Shown: piece by piece, positions 10,213 through 23,399 of the stretch
Layout: every line of letters starts with the position of its first letter
Numbering within the stretch: the stretch's first letter is position 1
DNA from: Flaccisagitta enflata
Taxonomy: Eukaryota; Chaetognatha; Sagittoidea; Aphragmophora
NCBI GenBank assembly: GCA_965153355.1
Contig: OZ231126.1
Span: 48,918,001 to 48,982,000, forward strand
DNA: 64,000 nt
Direction of reading: 5' to 3'
Notes under the pieces: model-generated
What the model was told of the DNA's origin: nothing
Seen by the model: the letters and a program-made list of their open reading frames with translations, nothing else
Database searches by the model: none
Program-made: the position numbers and the translations under genes

Positions 10213-11999
10213 AGTCGCGTGCACGCGACTCTACAACCCGCTTTGTCCGTCGGTCGGTTGGTCGGTCGGTCGGTTGGTCGGTCGGTCGGTCGGTCACACT
10301 TTACTTTTTTTATCAATTTTATTTCTTTAAGTCATTTTTAGTCATTCTAAGTCATTCTAAGTCATTCTAAGTCATTCTAAGTCATTCTAAGTCATTCTAA
10401 GTCATTCTAAGTCATTTTAAGTCATTCTAAGTCATTATTGTCATTTTAGTCAATATAGTCCTTTTCATCATTTTAAGTCATTCTAAGTCATTTTAAGTTA
10501 TTTTAAGTAATTTCAAGTGATTCTGAGTCGTTTCAAATGATTTTAAGGCATATTAAGTCATTCCAAGTCATTTTAAGTAATTATTGTCATTTTTGTCAAT
10601 ATAATCCTTTTCATCATTTTAAGTCATTTTAAGTCATTTTAAGTCAGGTTATGTCATTATAAGTCATTACAAGTCATTATACGTCATTTTAAGTCATTTT
10701 AAGTCATTCTAAGTCATTTTTAGTCATTCTTAGTCATTCTTGGTCGTTTTAGTCAATATTGTCATTTCACTTTTTATTTACATAATTATAGGTAATTATA
10801 GGTCATTATGCAATAATAGGTAATCATAGGTCATTATAGGTAATCATAGGTCGTTGTAGGTAATCATAGGTCATTGTGTAATTATAGGTATTTATAGGTC
10901 ATTATAGTTGATTATAGGTTATTATGCAATTATAGGTCATTATTGGTAATTAGAGGTCAGTATGTAATCATAGATGATAATTGTAATTATAGGTAATTAT
11001 AGGTAATTATAGGTAATAACAGGTAATTATAGGTCATTATGTAATTATAGGTCACAAGAGGTAATTATAGGTCATTATAGGTCATTATGCAACTATAGGT
11101 CATTATTGTTAATTATAGGTCATTATGTAATTATAGATAATTATAGGTAATAAAAGGTAATTATAGATCATTATAGATAGTTATAGGTCATTATGTAATT
11201 ATAGGTCATTATAGGTCATTATAGATAATTATCGGTAAAAATAGGTCAGTATGAAATTAAAGGTAATTATAGGTAATCAAAGGTCATTAAAGGTAATTAT
11301 AGGTCATTACGTAATTATAGGTAATTATAGGTAATCATAGGTCATTATAGGTAATTTTACATCAATAAGCAATTATAGGTAATTATAGGTCATTATTCAA
11401 TTATAGGTATTTATAGTTAATCATAAGTAATTATAGGTAATTATAGGTCATTATGCAATTATAGGTAATTATGGGTAATCATAGGTCATTTTAGGTAATT
11501 ATAGGTCATTATGCAATTATAGGTAATTATGGGTAATCATAGGTCATTATAGGTAATTATTGGTACATATGTAATTATAGGTAATCATAGGTCTTTATAG
11601 GTTCTTATAGGTCATCATTTAATTATGAGTATTTATAGGTAAATATTGGTAAGTATAGGTAATCATAGGTCATTATAGGTAATTATAGGTCATTATGTTA
11701 TTTTAGGTAATTGTGTGTAATCATGGGTAATCATACGTCATTATAGGTAATCATTGGTCCATATGTAATTATAGGTAATCATAGGTCTTTATAGGTACTT
11801 ATAGGTCATTATTTGATTATGGGTAATATAGGTAATTATAATTATAGGTAATTATAACTATAGGTAATCATAGGTAATTATAGGCATTTACAGGTCAATA
11901 GGTAATTATAGTCATTATCGTCATTACAGGAAATAACGCACTTATATGATTAGGCGATTATGTAAGTCTCGCATGCGACTAAAAGGTGTTGGCCTTGTT
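10213..11999 (+). mobile_element. Second HINE-like element (subfamily A) with decamer arrays
   Basis: Same architecture as 6246-9669: palindrome AGTCGCGTGCACGCGACT at 10213-10230, (GTCN)n, AAGTCATTTT array (10330-10750), TTTCACTTTTTATTTACATA junction, TAATTATAGG array (10790-11900). It ends with GCATGCGACT (11971-11980) and GGCCTTGTT (to 11999). It lacks the 1.5-kb inserted block, so it serves as an uninterrupted reference. No coding sequence. Confidence 0.82.
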
Positions 12000-13049
12000 G
12001 TTACAAAAAGGACAATTATTTGTTTTAAATAATCATGATATTTGTAGATTAAATTGAAATATCAGAAAATAAGCTATAAAAAGCTTATGAAAAGACAGTA
12101 TTACAATTTTATGGAAAGTAGTAATTTATAAAAGTTAATTCAAACAATGTCAGCATATTGTTTTATCCCACTGCATAAGCAAATTAGGTCCTCAAAACCA
12201 AATTTTCTAAATAACGTAAGATGAACAATTTTTGATAACAGAAAAATGGTAAGAATCCTAAAATTGGCCATTCCACATTAGGTAAACAGGGTGATAGGAA
12301 AAAAACAACTTTTGCTCTGTGAAGCACCCAACTGAAATCCTCTAGGCTGTTTCTATAATCTCCTTTTTGATAGATGGCCAAATAGGTCAATTTCAAAATT
12401 GAGAAAATTTGTCAAAAACATTCTTAATCAGATAGCTCATGTCAATATGAACATGGTTCAAAAACTGAATTTTGTTACTGATCCTTGATTTTCATGTAAA
12501 TTAGGCTGAAATGCAACAAATAATGATCGAAAATAAGCAAAAATTGAGTTGTTGAAGTCCGCAAAATCAAAAAAATGGGAATATTTTACTAAATCAAAGT
12601 TCAAGAATTCAATCAGACCCGATTCTGCTGAAAAAAATTGAGATTTCAATTTTTTTTGAAAATTCTCTATAAGCAGCTTTTTTGGCTGGTTGGGCCAGTT
12701 GGCAAAAATTTACTGAATCTTTCGGCGACAATGAATTCAAGTAGGCATTCTCTGAAAGAACCACTGTGCAAAATTTCAGCCAAATCGGACAAATATTTTA
12801 GAAGTTATGCCGTTTTTTTTAATTTTTGGGTGGTAGGCTGGTTGGGCTGGTTGGGTTGGTTAGATGTGTCCCAGATGCACCAAATGCTCTGTTCGTAATA
12901 GTTTCAGTACAGTATTGATCCATGCAAAAAATTTTTTGTCTCTCTCAAAGGGTTTCCAAGATATGGGCATTTCATGATTTTTTTGGTTTACCATTTTGCT
13001 GTAAGTGCATACATGCGCCGATAACAAAGAATTAACTACGAAGATTCAT
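12000..13049. other. Intergenic DNA, no gene recognised
   Basis: AT-rich unique-looking sequence. A GGCTGGTTGGGC motif recurs (12683 and 12836). No supported coding region. Confidence 0.45.
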
Positions 13050-13292
13050 CTTGAAGCGTGATTATTCTGCAACAATTTACTGACCAATCACATTGAAAAT
13101 TTCATTATGGCTGAATGCCCGGGAGTTAAGACCTGAAATTTTCAGTGTATATGCAAAATTTCATGCTCTTTCTCATCATGTTATCCAAATTTCCATCATC
13201 AGTTTCACAATGGCGTGACAGTGACAGACTTAAAGCGTGACATGAGCGTGACAGAAGAGCTGGGGGGGTGTGCAGAATAATCACGCTTGAAG
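13050..13292. mobile_element. MITE-like element with 22-base inverted ends
   Basis: The left end GAAGCGTGATTATTCTGCA is matched by TGCAGAATAATCACGCTT on the right, separated by about 200 bases. Non-coding. Superfamily unassigned. Confidence 0.6.
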
Positions 13293-13702
13293 AAAAGTGT
13301 CATTACGCGGGATTGGGGTGTCACAGTGGCATGAAATTTGGAGTGTATGTCCTTCAAGTAGTCCTCTATTAGATAGAAACCTGAAAAGTGATTAACTTTG
13401 AGAATTTATAGTGTTTTAAAAAAAGATAATCGGCATACTCAGATTTTGCCATGAAATAGCAAAAAAATTAGAAGGATCAAAATTTGATGATAATACAATA
13501 TTTGAACAACTTAGCATTTGCGCAGTAGGATGAAATTTTTTGTACATCACATTGGAATGATGATAACTGATTAAAAGCTGAGAAATGATCAGATAATCTA
13601 TTTTTGATAGGTTTTGCTTGTTATTTGCTTGTCCGGACAAAATCCGGACATGCCAATGTGGCCAATTTGACCTAATTTTTACTACCCCTAGGGGTAGGGG
13701 TA

Positions 13703-13846
13703 GTCACAAAAAATGGTTTGGCAAGGTAATCCAGGTAGTTAGGAAGGTCATCCAACTATAAAAACTTGTCACAATGCAATAGACATTGCGGTAACACTGT
13801 TAACGTGGTGGTGAGTCGGGTTCTCTCGTCGAAAAGAGATTGTGAC
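13703..13846. mobile_element. 144-base MITE, copy 1
   Basis: It begins GTCACAAAAAATGG and ends AGATTGTGAC, so the termini are inverted (GTCACAA). A highly similar element of exactly the same length lies in opposite orientation at 46100-46243. Two copies with identical ends define the element. Confidence 0.75.
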
Positions 13847-14581
13847 ATTCGCCTCTAAATCAAATTTTGGTGAAATGACAATTTTTCTTTAAAATGCTGC
13901 CATTTGAAAACGGATTGAGCCACTGAGCTCTGCTTAGTCTTGAATGGAAGATTTTTTGTCATAGTTTGTTGATCTGCTCTCATTTTTTTTATTAAATATA
14001 AAGGTCTAGCTGCTACATTCACGGTTGGGTGTCCGTATATTTTTTTCATAGAGAGCAATGGCCATGAAATGGTTCAGATTTTTGTAATAGTGGTTTTCCA
14101 TAGTCGATATATCCAGGAGTAATGCCAGTTGTAATTGTAGTTACTGGTGATTAGAATACACTGGGTCCTTCCCAATGTTCAGTTTGCCTGTAAAATAGCA
14201 ATACTGGACTCAATTGAGTATGAATCGATGACGATCAGGCCTTACTCTTACCTTAGTTTGAATGGCAGACGCTTAGACTAGACGGTTTTTCAGATTAAGC
14301 GCTTACAAGGCTTTCGCTTTGTACCTTTACGGACCAAATCCATTTTCTCACATTCATTTGCTTATTCACCGGCGTTTTTTCCCCCAAGCATTAAAATCAT
14401 TACGCATAACAAAAAACGTCGAGTCGGCCTTCTTTCTGGTACAACGGCACTAAAATCCCACACCGCCCATGCCGTTTTACCTTCTTTCTTTACTCCTCTC
14501 CCTCTGTTTAATTTACTTTTCTGTCTGTCTGTCTGTCTGTCTCGATTTTTATATGGCTGTTAATCTGTTTCTTTCCCTCTC

Positions 14582-14692
<111 letters not shown>

Positions 14693-14716
14693 TTCCTTCT
14701 CCTTCTCCATCATTAC

Positions 14717-15476
14717 CTGATTGGCTCTCCTCCATTCTCATGGCCGCAGCGGCGATCAAGTCGGTGATCATTTCATTTGACATATCGTAATCGATGATAT
14801 CGAAATCCAACTCAGAAGGTTCTTCCAAAGACACTTTAGTGGTGGTGGTGGTGATGGCAGTAGTGAGAGCAGTGGCAGTGGTGGGGATAGCGGTGGTGAT
14901 GGTAGCTGTGGTTGTGGCTGCTGTGGTTGTAGCAGCAGTAGTGGTATCGGCGGTGGAGGTAGTGGTGATGGTGGTTCTCGAAGCAGTGTTTTTGGAAACA
15001 GCCGTGGTGGAAGCAGTGGTGGGTGTAGCAGTGGTGGGGGCAAGAGTGGTGGTGGCGATGGTGGTGGGGGCAACAGTGGTGGTGGCCGTGGTGGTGGGGG
15101 CAACAGTGGTGGGTGTAGCATTGGTGGTGGCCGTAGTGGTGGGGGCAACAGTGGTGGTGGCCGTGGTGGTGGGGGCAACAGTGGTGGTTTCGAGAAAAGC
15201 GGTGGTGACAATCTCTGACACTGCGACGGTTGGAACTGCCGCCGTCGTGGTCGCGGTTTCGCCCCGATTATTGTCACCGTTGTCGATTTGAGCGGTCAAT
15301 CTCGCGACGGCTTCGTCGAATGTTTTGTCGTCGACAGGCTCATCGCCGATGATGCCGCCGCCCATCGAAATCCAACTGGGGAGAATCGTTCTGCTTTGGA
15401 CGCCGACGAGGGAAAAGAATATCGTCACGATGATCAAATGACTTGTCCTCAGGCGGACCGACGATCGCGACGCCAT
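14717..15476 (-). CDS. Secreted Thr-rich mucin-like protein, first coding exon (partial gene)
   Basis: The ATG at 15476 opens a 253-codon exon. Residues 1 to about 28 are a signal peptide: charged start, hydrophobic LIIVTIFFSLVGVQS core. A short acidic domain follows (ISMGGGIIGDEPVDDKTFDEAVARL), then about 130 residues of TTTVAPTTTATT-type repeats, typical of densely O-glycosylated mucin domains. The exon ends with a conserved-looking segment (EEPSELDFDIIDYDMSNEMI, then an Ala-rich helix). I end it at 14717 because CAG/GTAATG is a strong donor there; beyond it the frame enters (GA)n and reads poly Arg-Glu. Downstream exons on the minus strand were not found, so the C-terminus and function are unknown. 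The Thr region is itself a coding minisatellite and may vary in length between individuals. Confidence 0.7.
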
Positions 15477-15509
15477 TTTATGTTGCTGGTTGATGGGTTA
15501 TTGTAGTTG

Positions 15510-15620
<111 letters not shown>

Positions 15621-15719
15621 CGTTGTTGTTAACGTTGTTGTTATGTAGTTGTTGTTTTTCTCGTCGCTCTGTTTGTAAAAGTGTCGAGGTCGTTACCGTG
15701 GTTGCCCCATTGTTTATTT

Positions 15720-16500
15720 AATTTTTTCTTTTTGCTCTTGAATGTTGTTGCTATCTATGATGCAGCAACATGCATAGCTGCAAAGCGCAACCCTTATCGT
15801 AATAGCTCTATGCTTATTGAAATCTGGGCTTTCGAACGATTCAATAAAATACGAGGTTCAACACGATATGGGGCTAAGTGCTTCAAGTATGAAAAGAAGT
15901 TAACTTGCTTTTATTTTTCATCGACATTGTTCAAAAGCAGATTTATCTAGAACGACTTATTTGTTCAGTTTTGTTTTCGTTGATATTGCCCTTTTCGGTC
16001 GACCCGATGAGATACGTAACAAAAACAACCCAGTTGGCGATATAAACAACGTTAGCGTCTTACAGTTAAAACCACTTAAACTTTAATGATAGGCATAAAA
16101 TGAAAAAAAATGAAAAGAAGAAGAAAGAAACCAAAACAATGCAAGGCCAGTCAATCACTGTGACTCAAGATTCTTTAACAGTAGAGTTTTTGATTGCACC
16201 AACGATACATTTATAATGTTGACTGTTGCGTTACATGTTTTTTTATCGAGAAAAAAATGAGATTTTTAAAAAAATTTAATCATGGAAAAATTGCACACCC
16301 TTTACACTTTTTGTTAAACCATTTTTTTCTTAAACCATTATGTAGCTGAAATACGTCTACTTTAAAGCATGACACATGAGAGTCGGAAATGCCACATGAC
16401 GTACTGTATCTGCTGTTAGCGTTACAAAATTAGAATAAATCTGGGATGCCAATGTCTCCTCACGTTTCCTCCTTTTATCGATGGCTGCCAAAGAAAAACA
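15720..16500. other. Intergenic DNA, no gene recognised
   Basis: No coding or repeat signal that I can support, apart from GA-rich and (GACA)n sequence that begins near 16500. Confidence 0.4.
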
Positions 16501-16850
16501 GACAGAGAAAGAGAGAAGGAGAGAGAGATAGAGTCAGACAGACAGACAGACAGACAGAGAAAGAGAAGTGTAGAAACAGACAAATTGGTGGAAGTACTAA
16601 GTGCAACAAAGACAAACTATGTCACTAACACAATGTGCATGGTGTACGTGGACAATGTAAAGTATGTACCAATAAAGGCGGCTAATCGCCGACCGGAAAA
16701 AAGTCGTAAATGGGTGTCTCTTTTTTTCATTTTGATTTTCTGTGTGTGCATCTCATGATGTCTGGTTGATTGGTTGTCTGTTTTTGTTATCCAATCTCTG
16801 TCTTTAAGTGTCTCTTTTTCCTCTGTCCTCTGTCTTTGAGTGTGTGTGTG

Positions 16851-17030
16851 TGTCCGTCCGTCGGTCGGTCCGTCCGTCCGTCGGTCCGTCCGTCGGTCCG
16901 TTACGCCTGTGCAAAAACCAAGTTTTTCGGCTTTTTTTGGACACGGTGAGATTCTATACTGAATCAAACGATCGACGAACGAGTTTCAAATCACGCAGAT
17001 GACGCATCTAGTTGCCCGATCGGGCTTGTT
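16851..17030 (+). mobile_element. HINE-like element, subfamily D, 5' end replaced
   Basis: A (GTCN)n run starts at 16853, followed by TTACGCCTGTGC and the 3' end CGCAGATGACGCATCT with GATCGGGCTTGTT. The expected 5' hairpin AGATGCGTCATCGCATCT is missing; a GT tract stands there instead. Sequence on both sides is similar (CCTCTGTC.TTGAGTGTGTG), suggesting local duplication. Confidence 0.65.
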
Positions 17031-17041
17031 CCTCTGTCCTT

Positions 17042-17510
<469 letters not shown>

Positions 17511-17684
17511 TCAATTTGGTCGAAATACTGAGTGCAACAAAGACAAACTATTCACTAACACAAAGTGCATTGCCATTGTGTACGTGGACAATGTAGGCAC
17601 AACCTAAAACAAATTGATCGCGCCCCCCAAAAAAAGACTGGGTAATTGAAGGACCGATTCAACTTTTTTTACTTACATCTTTTT

Positions 17685-17850
17685 AGATGCGTCATCGCAT
17701 CTCTATAAGTGGGTCTGTCCGTCCGTCCGTCGGTCCGTTGGTCCGTTGATCCGTCGATCCGTCGGTCCGTCGGTCCGTTGGTCCGTCGGTCCGTTACGCC
17801 TCTTCTTATATCACGCAGATGACGCATCTAGTTGCCCGATCGGGCTTGTT
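17685..17850 (+). mobile_element. HINE-like element, subfamily D, complete
   Basis: A compact 166-base copy. It has the hairpin AGATGCGTCATCGCATCT (17685-17702), CTATAAGTGGGTCTGTCC, a (GTCN)n run and TTACGCCTC. GATGACGCATCT (reverse complement of the first hairpin arm plus loop) and GATCGGGCTTGTT form the 3' end. TTTTT precedes it. Confidence 0.78.
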
Positions 17851-17942
17851 CATTTTCTACTGAATCAGGTGGAACGTATGAATAGGCGACCGTTCCTGTA
17901 CTCAATTCATTGTAAGATTTCTCACTTTTTGGCTCACATCCA

Positions 17943-19936
17943 TGTCTTTCCTTCTTGGTTTTGATCTTTGAATGTTATCATTTTCACTACAGGGTGTATA
18001 AATGATGAGGTTTGCTAGATAAAGGTGCAGGGGCGAATTTCGATACGTCTGTACTCTGTAAGTCCGTCCCTCTGTCCCCCTGACGCCTGAGGCTCCAATC
18101 CAACCTACTGAGACCAGAATCCTGGCTTCGGAGCCTAATAGCACCTCTCACATATTAAGGCGCACATGTTCTCATCAGAGAATAACTACAGTCAATTCTT
18201 GGAAAGAAAAAACAAGTTTAAAATTCCCAAGCCTGTTGTTTTTTAAATTTTAAACATAGATTCCCTACACTTAGTTGATTAACAAAATCAAATGATGTTT
18301 CGCATAAAAGGAAGTATGGGCAGAAATTGAGGGCAGTTATTCCAGGAGTGATGAGTCCAAAATACAATAATTTTTATCTAAAGATTTTCATAAAGATTTA
18401 ACCTAATCATGACCACAATTGACAGCATTGGGTTAAAATGGTTTAGTCTAGTAATGTTTTTTACATCGCAATATCAAATCAAACACATACCCATGAATAC
18501 TGATGATATTTAAAATTGTACTAAATTTATCAACTGTGTTAATGGTTATCCGCCCATTTTGTGAAAACTGATTTTAGTCCTCACAGTGCTGAACACAGCC
18601 ATTACAGGATTGGAGTCTACTCTGTCAATTCTGAGTCAGAGATCAGCTCTGTCGTGCTGAAGCTCTAATCCAGACCACTGAGGCCTGAAATCAGTCTCTG
18701 AAGCCCAGAATCAACCTTCTGTGGCGTTAAATCAGCCCTCTCAAGCCATCAACCCTCTCCCTCTCCCCCTACCTCTTCCCCAGACAAATGGAAATTCACC
18801 CCTTAATTCAACAGTACATCAACTTAGAGACAGCAATTGAGTGTGAGTGGGCCAACAACATGTGGATCGTCAAACATATGCGTTATCCAACCGACAGATT
18901 GGCTGACCAACCGACCAACCAACTGATGGACACAGCTAGTTATAGAGGTACTTGGTCGCACCTTAAAACTTTTAGATGAGAGATTTCAATCATGAATGAT
19001 GCAAAAAGTAGAAAGTTTCATTTTTTTTTTTAAATTTTCATTTTTTTCATAAGTTGGTCTTGAACCTCACTCAGTCTTGGAATGCTAGGTTTATGTGGCA
19101 AATTTTGGTGCTCCCCTACATCCATGGCTCCTACCGCTACAGTTGTTCAGCTCGTGTAATAGAATTTGATGCCAAAAGAGGAAATTGCACTCTACCTAAA
19201 ACGAGGTAGTACGCAACATTTTGATGGGGTCAAGGTCATGACATCAAGTAAACTCTCGAATGTCTCAACTGTGCCACGTGTCATGTTGTTTGAAACCTAG
19301 GCGTTGGTTGTTGTTGTTGTAGTTGTTACATTGTTGGGCATGGGCAGAACTGGGGCAGTGTTTTCAAAAGCATAAGCGAGCAAAAATTTCTAATTTTCAA
19401 ACCGAATGATGGAGCGACGAACCAAAGGCTCTACCGAATGACAGGCCGACTGCGTGATCGCGTCTAACAAAGAGAAATTGTATCAAATTGCCTTTACTAG
19501 TGGGTACAAAGTCAAAGGAGGGAGGTGGTTATCTATGCGAGTCATCATCCAGCGTGGCATACATAGTCTAGTGATATTATCAAGTCATTTTTGAATTGAA
19601 CTGTCTTTGGTCTTGAAGCAAACCGCTCACATCTTTTACATCGACCTTCGTTAAGAAGCATTTATAACCGTGCTGGTTACTTTTTAAAATTGACTGACAT
19701 TGAATTGATTAATGCTGCGAGGAAAAAGATGAGAGGGAATGGGGCGGGGGCAACGTCAACGGTGCTTGGTTCTGGGGTTAGAGATGGGTGAAGGATTGGG
19801 GCCAGGGGGGGGGTCCGCTGAAAGTGAGTGGGCAGTGTTCCATAAAAGTGGCGTTGGTATTGGTTTAGTTAGAGTTGAAGCATTGTGAGATGTAAATGTT
19901 TGTAGCAATTTAAGCTAAGTGGTTGATGGTTGATGA
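17943..19936 (+). repeat. 2-kb tandem duplication, copy 1
   Basis: It starts CTTTCCTTCTTGG and ends with AAGTGGTTGATGG. The sequence from 19937 repeats it closely. Copy 1 lacks the two insertions present in copy 2 and so shows the empty sites near 19312 and at 19685/19686. Inside is a minisatellite-like run of Cys-rich-looking CTGAGG..CCAATCC blocks (18080-18150 and 18650-18760). No gene. Confidence 0.85.
18840..18963 (-). mobile_element. HINE-like subfamily C end (reverse), inside duplication copy 1
   Basis: Read on the minus strand it starts AGGTGCGACCAAGTACCT, then CTATAACTAGCTGTGTCC and a (GTTGGTCG)-type run. This is the 5' end of subfamily C. The partner at 20820-20941 in copy 2 was duplicated with the block. 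The far end is not certain. Confidence 0.6.
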
Positions 19937-20819
19937 CTTTCCTTCTTGGTTTTGATCTTTGAAAGTTATCATTTTTACTACAGGGTGTATAAATGATGAG
20001 GTTTGCTAGATAAAGGTGCAGGGGCGAATTTCGATACGTCTGTACTCTGTAAGTCCGTCCATCTGTCCCCCTGACGCCTGAGGCTCCAATCCAGCCTACT
20101 GAGACCTGAATCCTGGCTTTGGAGCCTAATAGCACCTCTCACATATTAAGGCGCACATGTTCTCATCAGAGAATAACTACAGTCAATTCTTGGAAAGAAA
20201 AAACAAGTTTAAAATTCCCAAGCCTGTTGTTTTTTAAATTTTAAACATAGATTCCCTACACTTAGTTGATTAACAAAATCAAATGATGTTTCGCATAAAA
20301 GGAAGTATGGGCAGAAATTGAGGGCAGTTATTCCAGGAGTGATAGGTCCAAAATACAATAATTTTTATCCAAGATTTTCATAAAGATTTAACCTAATCAT
20401 GACCACAATTGACAGCATTGGGTTAAAATGGTTTAGTCTAGTAACGTTTTTTACATCGCAATATCAAATCCAACACATACCCATAAATACTGATGATATT
20501 TAAAATTGTACTAAATTTATCAACTGTGTTAATGATTATCCGCCCATTTTGTGAAAACTGATTTTAGTCCTCACAGTGCTGAACACAGCCATTACAGGAT
20601 TGGAGTCAAGTCCGTCAATTCTGAGTCAGAGATCAGCTCTGTCGTGCTGAAGCTCTAATCCAGACCACTGAGGCCTGAATTCAGTCTCTGAAGCCCAGAA
20701 TCAGCCCTCTCAAGCCATCAACCCTCTCCCTCTCCCCTACCTCTTCCCCAGACAAATGGAAATTCACCGCTTTATTCTACAGTACATCGACTTAGAGACA
20801 GTAATTGAGTGTGAGTGGG

Positions 20820-20941
20820 CCAACAACATGTGGATTGTCAAACAAATGCGTTACCCAACCAACAGATCGACCAACCGACTGACCAACCAATTGATGGACA
20901 CAGCCAGTTTTAGAGGTACTTGGTCGCACCTTAAAACTTTT
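20820..20941 (-). mobile_element. HINE-like subfamily C end (reverse), inside duplication copy 2
   Basis: The duplicate of 18840-18963 with scattered substitutions: AGGTGCGACCAAGTACCT at the minus-strand 5' end and a (GGTTGGTC) core. Confidence 0.6.
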
Positions 20942-21414
20942 AGATGAGAGATTTCAATCATGAATGATGCAAAAAGTAGAAAGTTTCATTTTTTTTTAAA
21001 TTTTCATTTTTTTCATAAGTTGGTCTTGAACCTCACTCGGTCTTGGAATGCTAGGTTTATGTGGCAAATTTTGGTGCTCCCCTACATCCATGGCTCCTAC
21101 TGCTACAGTTGTTCAGCTCGTGTAATAGAATTTGATGCCAAAAGAGGAAATCGCACTCCACCTAAAACGAGGTAGTACGCCCTGTAGAATTATGCAACAT
21201 TTTGATGGGGTCAAGGTCATGACATCAAGTAAACTATCGAATGTCTTAACTGTGCCACGTGTCATGTTGATTGAAACCTAGGCGTCGATTGTTGTTGTTG
21301 TAGTTCAGACCTGTACATCTTGTAGTAGTGAGTAGCGCCGCTACTCGGAAGGGCTGAATGATACTCGGAAGGTTTGGAAGGAAGGGAAGCAGGAAGGAAG
21401 GAAAGAAGGAATGA

Positions 21415-21571
21415 AGGAAGGAAGGAAGGAAGGAAGGAAGGAAGGAAGGAAGGAAGGAAGGAAGGAAGGGAGGAAGGAAGGAGGGAGGGAAAGAGGAAAG
21501 AAAAGGCAAAGGGCAAAAAACTGAAGGCAAAAAAAAGAAGCAAGAAAATGAAATGAACAAGAGAGAGAGAC

Positions 21572-21650
<79 letters not shown>
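21415..21650. repeat. (GGAA)n then (GA)n microsatellites
   Basis: GGAA units at about 21400-21490, then pure GA at about 21575-21650. Both lie inside the hAT-like element. Confidence 0.95.
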
Positions 21651-21656
<6 letters not shown>

Positions 21657-22019
21657 GAGAGGGTTGTTTCAGGAAGAAAAGAGTTTCTTTCTATCAATCG
21701 ATTTATCAAGTGTTTTCTTGTGGTCTGCACATGTATAGACAGAGATTAGTGACAATTTTCTAAATGTTGCATAACTTTTGACCAGTCTTTTGATAATTTC
21801 TGAAGAGGGATATTTTTTCAGGCATTTACAGGAAAGTTGTGATGGGTCCGGATTAAACACCAGTTAGAGCTCCAAAGCAGAGGTAAGGATGCGCGGGATT
21901 TTCAAAAGCGTTCGCTTCCGCGTTTTCCAGCGTCTCGCGCATCGCATTACGCATCGCATCCAACGTTTTTGGTTGCTAACGCGTTCGTGTTACACGTTTT
22001 CATCGCTTCCAGCACTTTT

Positions 22020-22145
22020 TCTTTTAGAAAGAAAGAAACAAAGAAAAAAAGAATGAAAGAAAAAAGACAAAGAAAAAGAAAGAAAGAAAGAAAGAAAGAG
22101 AAAGAAAGATCGAAAAAAGAAAAAAAAGAGTGAATGGAAAGAAAA

Positions 22146-22213
<68 letters not shown>

Positions 22214-22445
22214 ACGAAAGAAAGAAAAAAAGAGAGATGGAAAAAGAGGAAGAAAGAAAAAAGAAAGGACAAAACAAAGAAAGAACGAAAGAAAGAAACA
22301 AAGAAACAAAGACAGAAAGAAAGAAAGAGAGAAAGAAAGAAAAAAAAGAAAGAGGAAGGAGAGATAGAAAGAAAAAATCGAGGAAAGAAGGAAAGAGGGA
22401 AAGAAGGAGAGAAAGAAAAGTAGATAGAAAGAAGGAAGGAAAAAA
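22020..22445. repeat. (GAAA)n microsatellite, over 400 bases
   Basis: Imperfect AAAG tetranucleotides inside the hAT-like element. Lys/Glu or Phe/Leu frames are artefacts. Confidence 0.95.
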
Positions 22446-23399
22446 ATGAATGCGTGAATGAAAAAAAGCAAGTAACCAGGGGCTGCAAAATTGTCACGGC
22501 AAACGACCTCCCTTCCCTAGACATACACACATGGCACATGGCACATGGCACACATACACGCTCACACGCACAACGAAGGGATGAATGGACAAAGCCTCTT
22601 TAAGAGTCTGCAACTTAAAAAAAAAAGGAAGAAAATTGTCAAAAGCAGAAGAAAAAACATGTGGGAATATCATTTTTAACGTTTTGAATTAAGAATTCCA
22701 AGACATGGCCAGGACAAAAGGGCATGAACGCAAACGCTTTGGTGAGGATGCGTATTCGCATCCACTCCTATATTCCAGCAGATGCGTTCACATCCTTATC
22801 CGCGTTTAGCAAAATCTCGCGCATCTTGTGCGTTCGCGTTCGCATCCCGGATCGCATCCTTACCCCTGCTCCAAAGGCTCTTGTCCTTATTTCAGATATT
22901 GTTGAGTAGTAACGTTGTGTAACATTCATTGTTAAATATGAAAAGGCATTTGAAAGCATAGCTTGACTAGTCGGAAGATTTTCAGGAAAAATATCTGCTA
23001 CTCGGAAGGAAAGCAAGATGTACAGGTCTGATTGTAGTTGTTACATTGTTGGGCATGGGCAGAACTGGGGCAGTGTTTTCAAAAGCATGAGCGAGCAAAA
23101 ATTTCTAATTTTCAAACCGAATGATGGAGCGACAAACCAAAGGCTCTACCGAATGACGGGCCGACTGCGTGATTGCGTCTAGAGAGAAATTGTATCAAAT
23201 TGCCTTTACTAGTGGGTACAAAGTCGGAGGAGGGAGGTGGTTTTAACTATGCGAGTCATCATCCAGCGTGGCATTCATAGTCTAGTGATATTATCAAGTC
23301 ATTTTTCAATTGAACTGTCTTCGGTCTTGAAGCAAACCGCTCACATCTTTTCAATCGACCTTCGTTAAGAAGCATTCATAACCGTGCTGGTTACTTTTT

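Larger units (their letters stand above)
21306..23030. mobile_element. hAT-like non-autonomous element, 1.7 kb, full of microsatellites
   Basis: The termini CAGACCTGTACATCTTG and CAAGATGTACAGGTCTG are perfect inverted repeats of 17 bases. The flanking TTGTAGT is duplicated (7 or 8 bases), and copy 1 of the tandem duplication shows the uninterrupted site. CTACTCGGAAGG repeats lie subterminally at both ends. The interior is (GGAA)n, (GA)n, (GAAA)n and some GCGTTCGCGT-rich sequence near 21895-21990 and 22720-22870. No transposase frame. The hAT call rests on target-duplication size and the CAG terminus. Confidence 0.8.
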
